The position numbers and the translations under genes were made by a program. Below are positions 8,314-17,077 of a stretch of 45,736 nt of DNA, piece after piece (position 1 is the first letter of the stretch; every line of letters begins with the position of its first letter). The notes under the pieces are model-generated. The model worked only from the letters and a program-made list of their open reading frames with translations, ran no database searches and had not been told where the DNA came from. The DNA comes from Nitrospirae bacterium MYbinv3 (GTDB taxonomy: Bacteria > Nitrospirota > Thermodesulfovibrionia > Thermodesulfovibrionales > Magnetobacteriaceae), in contig PEAB01000008.1 in the NCBI GenBank assembly GCA_002753395.1, positions 25,843 to 71,578 of the forward strand. The letters are read 5' to 3'.

Positions 8314-9720
8314 ATGAAGATACATGCAATAGTATTAGCAGCTGGTCTAGGAAAGAGAATGAAATCGGCAACACCCAAGGTTATCCATAATATCCTAGGT
8401 AAGCCTATAATAAGCTATATAGTTGATGCCATTAAAGAAGCTGAGAAAATTGATAAGATAGTCATCGTGATCTCAAAACACACAGAGGCAATACGGCAAT
8501 TATATGAGAAAAGAGAAACTTTGATGGCATATCAACAAGAGCCTTTAGGTACGGCTGATGCCTTGAAATCCGGTTTGACGTCTATTGTTGAGCCTTTTGA
8601 CCATCTACTTGTACTGGCTGGCGACGTACCCCTTATAAGACCTGTAACCTTGGAAACACTAATCCAGCAGCATACAAGAAACAACAATGCACTAACACTC
8701 ATAACCTTCAATGCTTCAGATCCTGCCTCATATGGAAGGATAAAGAGAAATCCCGATAGCACCATCAACAGCATCATCGAGGCAAACGACGCTAACAACG
8801 AGGAAATTAAAATTAGCGAGGTAAATAGCGGCATATACGTTTTTAACAAACAAGCCCTGCCATACCTCGATATGATCGAACGTAACACCAAAAAAGACGA
8901 GTTCTACTTAACCGACATAGTGTCGCTCTGCAATAGGGCAGGTTTGAGGGTCGAGGGTGTTGTCATGCCTGATGAGGCAGAGTTTGTAGGGATCAATAGC
9001 AGATACGAGCTGCTTATGGCACAGAGACTGCTCCAAAGACGTATTGCTGCTAAATGGATGGATGAAGGAGTAACCTTTATGGATATCGAATCCATCCTGA
9101 TCGGTCCAGATACGCGTATAGGAAGAGATACGATTATCTACCCAAATGTCGTCTTGGAGGGTAAGACAGATATTGGTCAAGGATGCACAATATATCCCAG
9201 CGTGATTATTATAGACACGATAATCCAAGATAATGTTATAATTAAACAGTCAACCTTGATTGAAAACTCGAAAGTAGACACTTTGGCAACTATAGGGCCT
9301 TTTGCACACCTGAGACCTGGCACACATGTTGGGTCAAAGGCAAAGATAGGTAACTTCGTTGAAATAAAAAACTCCACGGTTGGGGTTAACAGCAAGGTGT
9401 CTCATCTGAGCTATATTGGTGATGCCCAAATGGGGGAAGACGTCAATATCGGTGCAGGAACTATAACTTGCAATTATGACGGTAAAAATAAATACAAGAC
9501 AGTGATTAAAGACAACGTGTTTGTTGGCAGCGGCACGGAGATTGTGGCACCTGTGACCATAAACGAAAACGCCTTTATTGGCGCCGGTTCAACAATCACC
9601 GTAGATGTGCCAAAGGGGGCGCTGGCTGTTGCCCGATCGGGTCAGAGAAATCTTGAGAACTGGGCGGGTAGAAAACGCCTAGCACAAAAAGCGAAGGAAC
9701 AACCTTCCAGTAAAGAATAA
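8314..9720 (+). CDS. glmU: Bifunctional UDP-N-acetylglucosamine pyrophosphorylase / glucosamine-1-phosphate N-acetyltransferase
   Basis: Makes UDP-GlcNAc for peptidoglycan and LPS in two steps. The 468 residues have the expected two halves: an N-terminal nucleotidyltransferase starting with LAAGLGKRMKS and containing QQEPLGTADALKSGL and LAGDVPL, and a C-terminal left-handed beta-helix of hexapeptide repeats with the acetyltransferase segment around HLSYIGDAQMG and GAGTITCNYDG. Length is standard. GAGAGG lies just upstream of the ATG. It is followed by glmS, so the two GlcNAc-pathway genes are neighbours and probably co-transcribed. Confidence 0.97.
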   Translation: MKIHAIVLAAGLGKRMKSATPKVIHNILGKPIISYIVDAIKEAEKIDKIVIVISKHTEAIRQLYEKRETLMAYQQEPLGTADALKSGLTSIVEPFDHLLVLAGDVPLIRPVTLETLIQQHTRNNNALTLITFNASDPASYGRIKRNPDSTINSIIEANDANNEEIKISEVNSGIYVFNKQALPYLDMIERNTKKDEFYLTDIVSLCNRAGLRVEGVVMPDEAEFVGINSRYELLMAQRLLQRRIAAKWMDEGVTFMDIESILIGPDTRIGRDTIIYPNVVLEGKTDIGQGCTIYPSVIIIDTIIQDNVIIKQSTLIENSKVDTLATIGPFAHLRPGTHVGSKAKIGNFVEIKNSTVGVNSKVSHLSYIGDAQMGEDVNIGAGTITCNYDGKNKYKTVIKDNVFVGSGTEIVAPVTINENAFIGAGSTITVDVPKGALAVARSGQRNLENWAGRKRLAQKAKEQPSSKE

Positions 9721-9809
9721 AACAGAAGCCATTTGGCTTAAACATGCACTCTTAAACATGAGCTTAACACATGTCATAAACCCTGTTGTAATGGGAAAGG
9801 AATCTCAGT

Positions 9810-11636
9810 ATGTGTGGAATAATAGGATACATTGGCAATAACAACGCAATAGAGTTAATCTTAGACGGTTTAAAGAAACTCGAATACAGGGGATATGACT
9901 CAGCAGGGATTGCCTTTATTAATGAATCTGCTGCGTTGGAGATTGTACGTTGTAAGGGCAAGATAAGCGATCTGATAAACAAGTTAGGACATGCCTCCAT
10001 TAAAAGTAATACGGGGATAGGTCATACACGATGGGCTACTCACGGCAGCCCAACTGAAAACAATGCCCACCCCCACAGGGTTGAAAGCATCGCATTGGTA
10101 CATAACGGGATAATAGAGAATTTCATTGAACTCAAAAAAGATCTGTTGAAAAAAGGGGTTAGATTTAGTTCAGATACGGATACGGAGGTCATTTGCCACC
10201 TGATTCATACATACTACCAGGATGGATATCCATTTGATGAGGCCGTATCAACAGCAATCAAACTGATTCGAGGCTCATACGCCATTTGCGTGATCAACGA
10301 AAAAGAGCCAGATAGGATAATCTGTGCCAAGAAGGACAGCCCTCTTGTAATAGGTCTTGGTAATGGTGAGTTCTTTGCAACTTCTGATGTGCCGGCTTTT
10401 TTAAGCAACACAAGGGACGTGATCTTCATGGAAGACTACGAGCTGGCTATACTTACAAAAGAAGGCGTGATCTTCAACAACTCTAGCGGAGAGGCCATTT
10501 ACAAAAAACCTACAACAATAACGTGGTCTCCCTCAATGGCAGAAAAAGGCGGCTATAGACACTTCATGCTCAAGGAGATCTACGAACAACCAAGGGCGAT
10601 AGCTGATACGATTACGGGTAGGGTTAACGTTGAAAAAAATGCAGCTAACCTATATGAATTTGGCTTTGACGAGGATTTAATCACCACCATAAAAAAGATT
10701 TATATAACAGCCTGCGGTACATCGTGGCATAGCGCCCTTTGCGGTAAATACATGATAGAGCAACTTTGCCGAATTCCTGTGGAGGTTGATATTGCCTCAG
10801 AGTTCAGATATAGACAACCTATTATCGGCAGCAGCGACCTCTTTATCAGCATAACACAATCTGGTGAGACAGCCGACACGCTTGCGGCAATGAGGGAGGC
10901 AAAAAAGGCAGGGGCTAAGACCCTGACTATATGCAATGTTGTAGGCAGTACAGCGGCAAGGGAGGCTGACTTTGTCTTTTATACCCACTCAGGGCCAGAG
11001 ATAGGGGTGGCATCAACCAAGGCGTTTGTTACGCAACTTACCTCCCTGTATCTATTAGCCACGGGGTTAAGTAGTAGAAACCCTGTTGCTCAGGATTGTC
11101 AGGGCCTTATTGATGATCTGCTGCGGCTGCCATCGGTGTTAGAAGAGGTTTTGATAAGTGAACCTGAGATTGAGCACATGGCAAGGGTGCTTTCAAAAGC
11201 CAGCGGCTTTTTGTTTTTGGCCAGGGGCATACTGTACCCTATAGCACTAGAAGGTGCTCTAAAACTAAAAGAGATATCCTACATACATGCCGAGGGCTAC
11301 CCAGCCGGGGAGATGAAACATGGACCTATTGCCCTTATCGATGAGAACCTGCCAGTAGTTATTTTGATCTCAAAAGGCATGTTGTATGAAAAAATCATAT
11401 CAAATATAGAAGAGGTAAAATCTCGGGGCGGTAAAACTGTAGTAATCTCAAATAGCGATGAACCTGCAGTGAGAGAATTGTCTGACCTGTTTCTTTGGGT
11501 ACCCTCCTTAAACAACTTTCTAAATACGGTGATAATGACCGTACCTCTGCAGTTGTTGGCCTACCACATTGCAGTGATAAAGGGATGCGACGTTGACCAG
11601 CCAAGGAATCTCGCAAAAAGCGTTACCGTAGAATGA
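9810..11636 (+). CDS. glmS: Glutamine-fructose-6-phosphate aminotransferase (isomerizing)
   Basis: Makes glucosamine-6-phosphate from fructose-6-phosphate and glutamine. The product has 608 residues. It begins MCGIIGYIGN, so Cys2 becomes the N-terminal nucleophile of the glutaminase domain; LEYRGYDSAGIA and GHTRWATHGSPTENNAHPH are further glutaminase motifs. Two SIS domains follow (residues ~285-600) with ACGTSWHSAL, SQSGETADTLAA and ending DQPRNLAKSVTVE, the conserved C-terminus. AAAGGAA precedes the start. The 89-bp gap after glmU is too short for a glmS ribozyme. Confidence 0.97.
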   Translation: MCGIIGYIGNNNAIELILDGLKKLEYRGYDSAGIAFINESAALEIVRCKGKISDLINKLGHASIKSNTGIGHTRWATHGSPTENNAHPHRVESIALVHNGIIENFIELKKDLLKKGVRFSSDTDTEVICHLIHTYYQDGYPFDEAVSTAIKLIRGSYAICVINEKEPDRIICAKKDSPLVIGLGNGEFFATSDVPAFLSNTRDVIFMEDYELAILTKEGVIFNNSSGEAIYKKPTTITWSPSMAEKGGYRHFMLKEIYEQPRAIADTITGRVNVEKNAANLYEFGFDEDLITTIKKIYITACGTSWHSALCGKYMIEQLCRIPVEVDIASEFRYRQPIIGSSDLFISITQSGETADTLAAMREAKKAGAKTLTICNVVGSTAAREADFVFYTHSGPEIGVASTKAFVTQLTSLYLLATGLSSRNPVAQDCQGLIDDLLRLPSVLEEVLISEPEIEHMARVLSKASGFLFLARGILYPIALEGALKLKEISYIHAEGYPAGEMKHGPIALIDENLPVVILISKGMLYEKIISNIEEVKSRGGKTVVISNSDEPAVRELSDLFLWVPSLNNFLNTVIMTVPLQLLAYHIAVIKGCDVDQPRNLAKSVTVE

Positions 11637-11697
11637 AGGCTTGTGATGTACTTTAAACCTTGTAATTTATGGACATATCGAGTTAAGGAGTTGAGTA

Positions 11698-13806
11698 ATG
11701 CCTGAACATCTTTTATTAGACAGTCTAAATCAACAACAAAGGGTTGCTCTAGAAAACATCGATGCCCCTGTACTGGTTTTGGCCGGTGCTGGCAGCGGTA
11801 AGACACAGTTGGTTACTTATAAGTATGCTTACCTCTATTCATCGGACAAGAAGAAATACGGTACAATAATGGCAGTAACTTTTAATAACAAGGCCGCCAT
11901 CGAGATGAAAGAAAGAATAACGTATTTGCTCTCAGAAGACCTTAACAACACCTGGATTGGCACGTTTTACACCCTTTGTAACAGGATACTAAGACAGGAG
12001 AACAACCTTATAGGTCTTAAAGGTGATTATGTTATATATGACGTTGACGACCAGTGCAGGCTCATCAGACACATACTCAACGACATGAAGATCTACGAGG
12101 CACTGTACAGAGGGATTGCATCTAAGATTAATTGCTTCAAATCCACGCTGTTATCGCCTGATGACCTAATATCCAGCTCTAATAACTTTGACTTTGATGA
12201 GAAACTGCTTAAGGTCTACGTCAGGTATCAAGACGAGATGAAACGGTCAAACGCCCTTGACTTTGACGATCTAATCATATACACAATAAACCTCTTTCTA
12301 CAGCATCCACAGGTACTACAACGATACCAGGAACAGTTGTCTTACATCTTAGTGGACGAATTTCAGGATACCAGTTTTGCTCAGTACCATTTTCTTAAAC
12401 TATTAGGATGTGCCAAACGAACCATACTCGTCGCCGGTGATGATGATCAGAGCATTTATAAGATGAGAGGGGCTGAAAATGAAAACGTATTGAATAGGTT
12501 TGAAACAGACTTTCCTTCCACCAAGATAATAAATCTAAAACAAAACTACAGAAGCACTGAAAACATCCTCAGGGTCTCACACAGCGTTATCTCTCAAAAT
12601 AAATGCAGAACCCCAAAAGAGTTATGGACAAACAGGGGAATCGGTGAAAAGGTATGTCATTACTGGTTTATGACTGAAGAAGAAGAGGCCAAGTACGTTG
12701 CAAAAAACATAAAAGACCTGTACCTTAAGGGCAGCTATTCCTATGATGACATAGCAATACTATACAGGGTAAACCTTCAATCAAGAGTCATTGAAGAGGC
12801 GTTAAAAAACGAAAGGATACCATTTAAAATAATTGGTTCTGCCTGCTTTTATCAAAAAAAGGAGATAAAAGACTTAGTTGCCTATCTAAAGCTTATCGTA
12901 AACAAAGACGATAACGTCAGTCTCAGAAGGATAATAAATCAACCACCAAGAGGGATTGGTATAAACACACTTATTAAGGTAGAAAATGAGGCAAAACGGG
13001 AAGGCATAAGCTTATACAAAACTATCCAACAGATGACTCAATCAAAGGGCTTAACGGGAGCTGTTAAGGAAAAGCTCAATGGTCTGATAATTTCATTAGA
13101 AGAAATCTCTAGTCATGAGATAAACACCTTGACTGACGCCATTAAGCTGATAGGAAGTTACATAGGTTACATAGAGACACTGGATGAATGTAGTTTAAAT
13201 AACATCTCAGAGCTTATGTACTCACACGGCAAGACCCCACTGGACGTTTTTTTAGACACCGTCTCCCTCACGACATTAAATGATGACTTGGTAACCAGAG
13301 GCTACGTGTCACTTACCAACCTGCATAACGTAAAGGGGCTTGAGTTTGCAGTAGTGTTTATAACGGGTCTTGAGGATGGCCTGTTACCGTATTTTAAGGC
13401 GATCGATACGAGCGAGGATCTGAATGAGGAACGGCGGCTGTTTTACATGGGTATGACAAGGGCAAAGGACATTCTTTTTATGACAGGAGCCAAGAAGCGC
13501 CGTCTGTACGCAAAATTTCAAGACCAGGAACCCTCAAGGTTTCTTAAAGACATCCCCAAGGACTGCTGCTTTTGGGTAGAGAAAAAGGCCGTGCCACCAA
13601 GTCCCACATCAAAGCTACAGATTGATAAAACCATCCCTATGGAGTTACCATACAACACTGGCTGCCGCGTTAAGCATCCCAAGTGGGGAATAGGGGTTAT
13701 ACGAGACTGCTATGGCGAGGAAAACGACATCAAGGTAACGGTTAACTTCCCCAACGTTGGCATCAAACGGCTTGCCCTTAAATATGCCAACCTAGAACGC
13801 ATATAA
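11698..13806 (+). CDS. UvrD/PcrA-type superfamily 1 DNA helicase
   Basis: ATP-dependent 3'-5' DNA helicase of repair and replication restart, 702 residues. Motifs in order: Q-motif region (LNQQQRVAL), Walker A AGAGSGKT (residues ~30-38), motif Ia AVTFNNKAA, Walker B LVDEFQDT, motif III VAGDDDQSIYKMRGA, motif IV LKQNYRST, and motifs V/VI near VKGLEFAVVFITGLEDG and RRLFYMGMTRAKD. The C-terminal ~50 residues (CRVKHPKWGIGVI) form the Tudor-like domain characteristic of PcrA. AAGGAG is placed well for the ATG. Whether to call it pcrA, uvrD or rep cannot be settled without a tree. Confidence 0.93.
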   Translation: MPEHLLLDSLNQQQRVALENIDAPVLVLAGAGSGKTQLVTYKYAYLYSSDKKKYGTIMAVTFNNKAAIEMKERITYLLSEDLNNTWIGTFYTLCNRILRQENNLIGLKGDYVIYDVDDQCRLIRHILNDMKIYEALYRGIASKINCFKSTLLSPDDLISSSNNFDFDEKLLKVYVRYQDEMKRSNALDFDDLIIYTINLFLQHPQVLQRYQEQLSYILVDEFQDTSFAQYHFLKLLGCAKRTILVAGDDDQSIYKMRGAENENVLNRFETDFPSTKIINLKQNYRSTENILRVSHSVISQNKCRTPKELWTNRGIGEKVCHYWFMTEEEEAKYVAKNIKDLYLKGSYSYDDIAILYRVNLQSRVIEEALKNERIPFKIIGSACFYQKKEIKDLVAYLKLIVNKDDNVSLRRIINQPPRGIGINTLIKVENEAKREGISLYKTIQQMTQSKGLTGAVKEKLNGLIISLEEISSHEINTLTDAIKLIGSYIGYIETLDECSLNNISELMYSHGKTPLDVFLDTVSLTTLNDDLVTRGYVSLTNLHNVKGLEFAVVFITGLEDGLLPYFKAIDTSEDLNEERRLFYMGMTRAKDILFMTGAKKRRLYAKFQDQEPSRFLKDIPKDCCFWVEKKAVPPSPTSKLQIDKTIPMELPYNTGCRVKHPKWGIGVIRDCYGEENDIKVTVNFPNVGIKRLALKYANLERI

Positions 13807-13840
13807 ATTGACTCTTATAGAATGAAACAAGGAGCTTCCC

Positions 13841-14128
13841 ATGAGTATATCACATAAAGACGTACAACACATATCCGCCCTCTCACGGCTAAAATTGACA
13901 GAAGATGAGAAAGACCTCTTTGGCAGTCAACTCAACGACATCCTCTTATACGTGAATCAGCTTAACGAGCTTGACACAACAGACGTTCCCCCAACCTCTC
14001 ATGTAGTGCCATTAAAAAACGTCGTCCGACCTGATTCCACACAACCATCACTAGCATTAGACGACGCCCTCTCAAATGCCCCAGATCGGGCCGGCAACTT
14101 CTATAGGGTTCCAAAGATTATAGAATAA
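13841..14128 (+). CDS. gatC: Aspartyl/glutamyl-tRNA amidotransferase subunit C
   Basis: Small subunit of GatCAB, which converts Glu-tRNA(Gln) and Asp-tRNA(Asn) to their amide forms. The 95-residue length and the sequence fit the family: an N-terminal helix with VQHISALSRLKLTEDEK, the linker LDTTDVPPTSHVVPLKNVVR and a C-terminal segment ending FYRVPKIIE. AAGGAG lies before the ATG. gatA usually follows gatC, but here a MITE-type hairpin begins two bases after the stop codon and no gatA or gatB is present in the window. Confidence 0.93.
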   Translation: MSISHKDVQHISALSRLKLTEDEKDLFGSQLNDILLYVNQLNELDTTDVPPTSHVVPLKNVVRPDSTQPSLALDDALSNAPDRAGNFYRVPKIIE

Positions 14129-14130
14129 AC

Positions 14131-14236
14131 GGTAGTCCTGCAAAGGTAGTGATATTCAATACCACTCCATTGATGGGAAGAGGTTAGGTTGGGAGGGTGT
14201 TAACGTTACGGTTACCACTACCTGTGCAGGGCTACC
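14131..14236 (+). repeat. Short deletion form of the MITE-like element
   Basis: Both termini of the MITE family are present (GGTAGTCCTGCAAAGGTAG at the left, and the complement of GGTAGCCCTGCACAGGTAG at the right) but the internal GC-rich module is missing. The two arms can fold into one long imperfect hairpin of about 105 bases. It starts two bases after the gatC stop codon and may act as a 3' end structure for that gene. Confidence 0.65.
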
Positions 14237-14272
14237 TTATTTTCTACTTGCTGCTTGAGGCGTGTGGAACCT

Positions 14273-14347
14273 TGGAGCGGACGACGGGATTCGAACCCGC
14301 GGCCTAAAGCTTGGGAAGCTTTCACTCTACCACTGAGTTACGTCCGC
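14273..14347 (-). tRNA. tRNA-Gly (anticodon CCC)
   Basis: Minus-strand cloverleaf. The acceptor stem is GCGGACG (14347-14341) with CGTCCGC (14283-14277). The D arm contains CTCAGTGGTAGAG, the anticodon stem is AAAGC/GCTTT around loop TTCCCAA (anticodon CCC), and the T arm is GCGGG-TTCGAAT-CCCGT. The discriminator is T and the 3' CCA is encoded. It borders a region of IS and toxin-antitoxin remnants. Confidence 0.95.
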
Positions 14348-14398
14348 ATACTAAGATTGTGTAGTATACCGAATGTCATAAAAAAAAACAACACTTTT

Positions 14399-14521
14399 TT
14401 ATAGGGTGGTACATAAGAAAATCATGGTACTCTTAACTACGAAAATCTCTAAGCCATTATTAAGTCTAAAAATTATCAAATCCTCTAAATAAGGCAACCA
14501 CTCGACTTTAAAGTAAGCCAT
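14399..14521 (-). pseudogene. RelE-like toxin remnant
   Basis: A 40-codon frame starting ATG at 14521 with MAYFKVEWLPYLEDL, which resembles the N-terminus of RelE/ParE-type toxins (MAYKVEW... followed by a helix). Its ATG overlaps the end of the Phd-like antitoxin remnant in another frame, the usual arrangement in such operons. It is far too short to be a complete toxin. The similarity is short and judged by eye, so the identification is tentative. Confidence 0.35.
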
Positions 14522-14644
14522 CAGCTTTTAAACGCTTGCTCACTTCTTCCATAGGAATGGTTGGCTCGTCTTTCCTTTGAGTTATAACAGCAATACATCT
14601 AAATCATCTAAAAGCTCCTCGTATTCTTCTCTTGACATAATAAC
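14508..14644 (-). pseudogene. Phd/YefM-type antitoxin remnant, truncated and frameshifted
   Basis: On the minus strand the segment reads VIMSREEYEELLDDLDVL and then, after a frame change near 14590, AVITQRKDEPTIPMEEVSKR and LKADGLL. This is the C-terminal half of Phd/YefM-type antitoxins, where VIMSREEYEELL is a typical motif and the tail binds the toxin. The N-terminal DNA-binding half is gone: the sequence is cut by the end of the ISL3 fragment at about 14645. One frameshift separates the two parts. This is a dead antitoxin gene. Confidence 0.6.
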
Positions 14645-14885
14645 GGTTCCTTTTCATTTCAAGTGGGTAATCCAATCTTTGTATAATCCAGCTTACCTGC
14701 ATGCTTGTAGATAATAGTCTTTATGTTTTTGAAAGTTTTATAACCCCTTGCTTTAGCTGTCTGTACTAGACTATTAAGCCCTTCTAATATTCCGTTGTTT
14801 ATTCTACTTTCATACCATCTTGTTACCCCTGACCAATGACTCTTTATTGTTTTGGCTGCTTCATATATCGGCCTCAAGCGACTAT
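14645..14885 (-). mobile_element. ISL3-family transposase C-terminal fragment, copy 1
   Basis: The minus strand encodes a 72-codon frame (14877-14659) with IYEAAKTIKSHWSGVTRWYE, then SRINNGILEGLNSLVQTAKA and GYKTFKNIK. This matches the last part of ISL3 DDE transposases, including the conserved W...S-x-I-NG-x-LEG-x-N segment. A second copy at 22594-22840 matches over the same interval, and both lose similarity at the same left border ATAGTCGCTT. The remainder of the transposase is absent. It interrupts the antitoxin remnant described at 14508-14644. Confidence 0.8.
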
Positions 14886-14899
14886 GAGTTGCCTAAAAA

Positions 14900-15027
14900 T
14901 AAGTACCTGACCATAATTAATTATATACAAGAAATGGGAAAGAAGGTAGGGCTTTACCTACTGACGCAGGGGTTCGCAACCTCCTTCCTCAGACCCACCC
15001 ACAAGGGGGCCAGACCCCTTGACCCCC
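14900..15027 (-). repeat. GC-rich dispersed repeat (family 1), with attached AT-rich arm
   Basis: Reverse orientation of the family-1 consensus: GGGGTCAAGGGG, CCCCTTGTGGGTGGGTCTGA, GGTTGCGAACCCCTGCG, then a GGCAAAGCCCTCC-type hairpin. The similarity with the copy at 19837-19963 continues through an AT-rich arm that includes ATGGTCAG and TACTTA, which at 19949 is the start of a permease gene. The region 14348-15264 holds only remnants and this repeat. Confidence 0.7.
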
Positions 15028-15264
15028 ATGGATGCTCACTCTAAATCTTAATAAATATATTTATGTCCATCTATTAATTTATATCCATGACTTCACAGAG
15101 TTGTATACTATATCATAAAACTCATAAAAAGGTATCTATAGACATATGGTAATTTAGAGTTTAAGCTGGCGTATAAGAAAAACCCCCGAATTTCTTATGC
15201 ACCCTCCCCTTCTTAATCCTTGCCTTTGTTACACAGAAATATGTTATACTCGTACATGGATGAC

Positions 15265-15711
15265 ATGATGGGTAAGGTGATATCAATCAACATAAGTGAA
15301 AAGAAGGGGCAGAGGAAAAAGCCTCTTAAAAAGGCCCTCCTATTGGAAAACTTTGGCATCGAGGGAGATGCCCATGCCTCCGGTGAATGGCACAGGCAGG
15401 TCAGCCTCCTTGCCTTGGAAAGCATCAAGAGGATGCAGGAGATGGGCCTTGATGTCACATGTGGTGACTTTGCTGAAAATATAACAACCGAAGGTATCGA
15501 ACTAAAGACACTCCCCATCGGGACAACGATGAGCCTTGGAGACTCCATAGAGGTAGAGGTGACTCAGATTGGTAAGGAGTGCCACAGCAAGTGCGAGATA
15601 TTTTACCAGGCCGGACACTGCGTTATGCCAGAGGAAGGTATATTCATCAAGGTTCTAAAGGGCGGAACGCTTATGCCCGGTGATATAATAAAGGTTCATG
15701 GACTCAAATAA
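15265..15711 (+). CDS. MOSC domain protein
   Basis: MOSC domains bind molybdenum-cofactor-derived sulfur and occur in sulfurtransferase and detoxification enzymes; stand-alone bacterial forms such as YiiM are known. The frame can be extended upstream to a TTG at 15220, but the domain begins at MGKVISINIS, so ATG 15265 or 15268 is the more likely start. FGIEGDAHASGEWHRQVSLL matches the MOSC core (GDxHxG...RQVSLL), followed by GDFAENITTEGIEL. Conserved cysteines are seen in KECHSKCEIF. It overlaps the next gene, a molybdopterin adenylyltransferase, by 14 bp, which supports a role in molybdenum cofactor metabolism. Confidence 0.88.
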   Translation: MMGKVISINISEKKGQRKKPLKKALLLENFGIEGDAHASGEWHRQVSLLALESIKRMQEMGLDVTCGDFAENITTEGIELKTLPIGTTMSLGDSIEVEVTQIGKECHSKCEIFYQAGHCVMPEEGIFIKVLKGGTLMPGDIIKVHGLK

Positions 15712-16207
15712 AATAACTGCTGCGGTTGTCACAGTCAGCGACAAGGGCGCTATCGGACAGAGGGTTGATGAGAGCGGTCCAGCAGCAGGCGAACTCCTTA
15801 AGGAGATCGATTGTCAGGTACTGCACTACGAAATCGTACCCGACGAAAGGCATATAATAAAACAAAGGCTGATAGAGCTTTCTGAAAAAGTAGACCTGAT
15901 TATAACCAGCGGAGGCACGGGTCTAGCCCCCAGAGACGTAACCCCAGAGGCCACCCTTGACATAATCGACAGAGAGATTCCAGGGATCGGGGAGTATATG
16001 AGGGCTGAGGGGATGAGGTTTACCAAGCGATCTATGCTCTCCCGTGGAGTGGCCGGTGTACGTGGCAAGACCTTGATAATCAACCTGCCAGGCTCCCCAA
16101 AGGCCGTGAAGGAAAACCTTAGGGTTGTCTTAGACGTGATTGCCCACGCTGTCGAGAAAATAAAGGGCAGCACAGTTGATTGTGCCAGAGATGATAACCA
16201 TAGTTGA
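15698..16207 (+). CDS. MogA/MoaB-family molybdopterin adenylyltransferase
   Basis: Adenylylates molybdopterin before metal insertion. The 169 residues show the family motifs: AVVTVSDKGAIGQRVDESGP near the N-terminus, LIITSGGTGLAPRDVTPEAT in the middle (the MPT-binding GGTG signature) and NLPGSPKAVKENL near the C-terminus. AAAGG lies before the ATG, which is inside the end of the MOSC gene. Its product would serve the Mo/W formate dehydrogenase at 173-2920. Confidence 0.93.
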   Translation: MDSNKITAAVVTVSDKGAIGQRVDESGPAAGELLKEIDCQVLHYEIVPDERHIIKQRLIELSEKVDLIITSGGTGLAPRDVTPEATLDIIDREIPGIGEYMRAEGMRFTKRSMLSRGVAGVRGKTLIINLPGSPKAVKENLRVVLDVIAHAVEKIKGSTVDCARDDNHS

Positions 16208-16213
16208 CGCCTC

Positions 16214-16975
16214 ATGACAACCGAGATGTCATACCCGCTTGCATTCTTGGGCGGTGTGCTTTCGTTTGTATCACCGTGTGTACTGCCTCTATTTCCAAGT
16301 TACCTTTCCTTCATAACCGGTCTTACCTTTGAGACTCTTACAGGTAGTGACAATAACAATGCTGCATCGGTTAAGAGGCGTGTACTTGTTATAACTGCGG
16401 TCAATTCGCTGGCGTTTGTTGCTGGCTTTACGTCGGTATTTATGGCATTAGGCGCTTCGTCGTCACTGGTGGGCAGCTTCTTTTTGCAATATCAGAAGTG
16501 GATAAGGATAATTGGCGGGGTCGTCGTTGTCTTATTTGGGTTGTTTATAGCTGGTGTCTTTAAGATGGATTTCCTGCTCAAAGAGAAGAAGCTGCATCTA
16601 CAGAATAAGCCAGCCAGTCTGCTGGGGACTTTTTTCGTAGGGATGGCTTTCTCTGCCGGATGGACGCCATGCATAGGCCCAATACTAGGTACCATCCTGC
16701 TTTACTCGGCAAACATCCACACAACCGATCCATCCGTCTCGGCGGCATATGGCCTAAAGCTGCTGGCCGTGTATTCCATCGGCTTAGGGATACCGTTCAT
16801 AGCTTCTGCCCTGGCCTTAAACACCTTTTTGTCGTTTTCCAAGAAGCTCCTGCTACACATGCCCGTCATAATGAAGGTAAGCGGCGCTGTCTTGATAATA
16901 TTTGGCTTGCTGCTCCTAACTGATAACTTCAAGGTGCTCTCGTCTCTATTACCTGACCTTGGTATTAAACTGTAG
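16214..16975 (+). CDS. ccdA: CcdA/DsbD-like transmembrane thiol transporter
   Basis: Inner-membrane protein of 253 residues that moves reducing equivalents to the periplasm, typically for cytochrome c maturation. About six hydrophobic segments can be counted. The two family cysteines are present in SPCVLPL (TM1) and GWTPCIGPILG (TM4). It follows moaB by 6 bp and so probably belongs to the same operon, although its function is not molybdenum-specific. An alternative start is ATG 16226; neither has a strong ribosome site. Confidence 0.92.
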   Translation: MTTEMSYPLAFLGGVLSFVSPCVLPLFPSYLSFITGLTFETLTGSDNNNAASVKRRVLVITAVNSLAFVAGFTSVFMALGASSSLVGSFFLQYQKWIRIIGGVVVVLFGLFIAGVFKMDFLLKEKKLHLQNKPASLLGTFFVGMAFSAGWTPCIGPILGTILLYSANIHTTDPSVSAAYGLKLLAVYSIGLGIPFIASALALNTFLSFSKKLLLHMPVIMKVSGAVLIIFGLLLLTDNFKVLSSLLPDLGIKL

Positions 16976-17077
16976 GGAGAGACTAAGAAGCTCACCACAG
17001 AACTATCCGCAAGGGTATCAGTTCCATTTAATGCCGGTGGTTGGGAGTATAAGAAACTTCTGAGTTTTTAGAGATAG

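Noticed and set aside
9721-9809. glmS ribozyme upstream of glmS
   Set aside because: Only 89 bases separate glmU and glmS and no ribozyme core is recognisable; a small AAGCC/GGCTT hairpin is all that is seen.
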